DNA of 14,229 nt from Planctomycetia bacterium (GTDB taxonomy: Bacteria; Planctomycetota; Planctomycetia; Gemmatales; Gemmataceae). Location of the stretch: positions 1 to 14,229 of the forward strand of contig JANXSH010001282.1 in NCBI GenBank assembly GCA_025356615.1, in the 5' to 3' direction. Positions 13,113-14,229 of the stretch are shown here, piece after piece. The position numbers and the translations under genes are program-made. Every line of letters begins with the position of its first letter. Within the stretch, counting starts at the first letter, position 1. The notes beneath the pieces are model-generated. The model was not told where the DNA came from. It was given only the letters and a program-made list of their open reading frames with translations, and did not search any database.

Positions 13113-14132
13113 TCAGGGGAGTCGTCGCCACAAGGTCTGGTCGAGCAGCCCGGCGAGGGCGAAGAGGGCGAACGCCGTGCCAGCGAACCAGGGGTACGCT
13201 TCATGATACCGCCTGTACTGATAGCTCACGATGGAATCTCGCTCGAGCCGATCGATTTCCCGGCAGGCGGCGACCAGGGCGGGGGTATCCCCGGCGGCGA
13301 AGTAGCTCCCCCCGGTGATCGAGGCGATGTCTACGAGCGTCTGGACCGCGCCCTCGCGCGTCGCCAGATTGTCGCTGGTCGCCTCCGCCCCGACGGGATC
13401 CTTGCCCGCGTCGATGGCGTAGACGGGCACGCCGAGGCCGGCGGCGACCTGGGCGGCCTGTCGGGGCGACCACTCGGAGCGCGTCGAAGTCTGGTTGTGT
13501 TCGCCGTCGGTCAGCAGGACGAGGCCGCGCCGCCGGTCGCCTGCGGCGCGTAGGCGGGCCAGCCCCATCGCGAGGGCGTCGCTCAGGTTCGTCTCCGATT
13601 CGCCGGGCAACTTGCGAGGCTCCTGGGCCTCGAGCAGACTCAGGAGCGTGGCATGTTCCAGCGTGAGCGGACACGTCGCCTCGGGCCGGGTGGCGAACGC
13701 CACCAGACCGATCAGGTCGGACGACCTACCCTCGAATCGTGTCTCCCCGGAGGCCGACCCCGCGACGAAGAGGCGGAAGGCGCGCTTGACCGCCTCGAGA
13801 CGAGTGACGCGATCGCCCTCCGTCTCGAAATCTTCCTCGCCCATGCTGCCGGAGACATCGACGAGCATCATGATCGCGATGCCGTCGGTGTCGAGCCGCG
13901 TGCGAAGGTCCGGCCAACGCGGCCCGGCCAACGCGACGATGAGACACGCCAGCGCGAGCCACCGCAACAATCGCCCCCCGTGCCGTGCGAGCCGGGATCG
14001 CCCCGAAGGAAGCCCCCCGAAGACCTCGAGGTGAGGGTGCGGCACCGCAGCCCGTCGCCGCCCGCGCAACCACCACGCCAGCGCGGGCAGGAGTAGGAAG
14101 AGCAGGAGGTACGCGGGGTGGGTCAGATTCAT
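13113..14132 (-). CDS. batA: BatA-like membrane-anchored von Willebrand factor A protein
   Basis: 339 residues. The N-terminal BatA segment (LTHPAYLLLFLLLPALAWWL) and a second helix (LRWLALACLIVALAGPRW, about 56-73) precede a vWA domain. Its metal site is complete: D92-V-S94-G-S96, the threonine in GESETNLSDALAMGL, and the aspartate in LVLLTDGEHN. A C-terminal helix (WFAGTAFALFALAGLLDQTL) anchors the end. Bat vWA proteins are thought to form an envelope complex, and many sit beside MoxR ATPase and DUF58 genes, which would lie beyond the right edge. I chose the ATG at 14132 because it begins the family segment; the frame is open upstream but that sequence is repeat DNA. It is the first complete gene of the operon seen here. 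Confidence 0.9.
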   Translation of the reverse strand: MNLTHPAYLLLFLLLPALAWWLRGRRRAAVPHPHLEVFGGLPSGRSRLARHGGRLLRWLALACLIVALAGPRWPDLRTRLDTDGIAIMMLVDVSGSMGEEDFETEGDRVTRLEAVKRAFRLFVAGSASGETRFEGRSSDLIGLVAFATRPEATCPLTLEHATLLSLLEAQEPRKLPGESETNLSDALAMGLARLRAAGDRRRGLVLLTDGEHNQTSTRSEWSPRQAAQVAAGLGVPVYAIDAGKDPVGAEATSDNLATREGAVQTLVDIASITGGSYFAAGDTPALVAACREIDRLERDSIVSYQYRRYHEAYPWFAGTAFALFALAGLLDQTLWRRLP

Positions 14133-14145
14133 CAGGGTTCGGCTC

Positions 14146-14176
14146 GTAGGGTGGGTCGAGCGGAGCGAGGGCACCA
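14146..14176. repeat. GTAGGGTGGGTCGAGC-type repeat upstream of batA
   Basis: Begins with the same 16 bases, GTAGGGTGGGTCGAGC, as the copy at 11194-11225, then continues GGAGCGAGGGCACCA. It lies 13 nt upstream of the batA ATG and abuts the palindrome at 14174-14229. Confidence 0.7.
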
Positions 14177-14229
14177 CCAGAATGCCACTCGTGTCAAGTG
14201 TAGAGGTGACGCCAGTGGCGCTCTGGTGG
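14174..14229. repeat. CCACCAGA...TCTGGTGG palindrome at the window edge
   Basis: Imperfect inverted repeat with 23-nt arms, CCACCAGAATGCCACTCGTG... at the left and ...GCCAGTGGCGCTCTGGTGG at the right. Nineteen of 23 positions pair and the loop is about 10 nt. It runs to the last base of the window, so it may continue. It lies between batA and whatever gene precedes it. Confidence 0.8.

Overview
The window is GC-rich, densely coded DNA that most likely comes from a member of the Planctomycetota, probably a Gemmata- or Isosphaera-like lineage. That assignment is an inference. It rests on a DUF4058 protein with the characteristic MPIHDWTRVDAGIFHHFHH start, a six-gene Bat-type von Willebrand factor operon, an Rpn/Transposase_31-type nuclease, frequent ATGA/TGATG gene overlaps and several families of short palindromic repeats. 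No rRNA, tRNA, CRISPR array or complete insertion sequence was seen.

Layout. Positions 1-153 hold what may be the 3' tail of a truncated gene. Positions 246-4499 (+ strand) form a close run of five genes. The first is an Rpn-family PD-(D/E)XK nuclease with an eight-residue tandem repeat. Next come an unrecognised two-helix membrane protein, two short SPFH/Band 7 proteins with oppositely charged tails, and a TVP38/TMEM64 (VTT) membrane protein. Positions 4520-6350 (- strand) carry a DUF4058 protein and a zinc-less quinone-reductase-like MDR oxidoreductase. Phenylalanine 4-hydroxylase (6604-7497, +) diverges from the oxidoreductase across a 253-bp gap that contains a large nested palindrome. 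A NADAR protein (7636-8118, -) follows. A second kind of inverted repeat lies between it and the hydroxylase.

Positions 14132 down to 8250 (- strand) are one tightly coupled operon: two vWA proteins (BatA, BatB), a TPR protein (BatC-like), a signal-peptide/one-TM BatD-like protein, a TPR+SH3 protein (BatE-like) and a WD40-like beta-propeller protein. All junctions overlap or sit within 4 nt. The family context suggests an envelope-associated vWA complex, usually paired with a MoxR ATPase and a DUF58 protein that would lie beyond the right edge.

The most unusual feature is how repeats meet coding sequence. A roughly 106-bp nested palindrome sits in frame inside the beginning of the propeller gene. 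It separates the positively charged start from the hydrophobic core of the signal peptide and may supply a new ribosome-binding site and GTG start. A different repeat (GTAGGGTGGGTCGAGC type) encodes much of the signal peptide of the BatD-like protein. A second copy lies just upstream of batA beside another palindrome. The two-helix/SPFH/SPFH cassette is the best candidate for an undescribed system.
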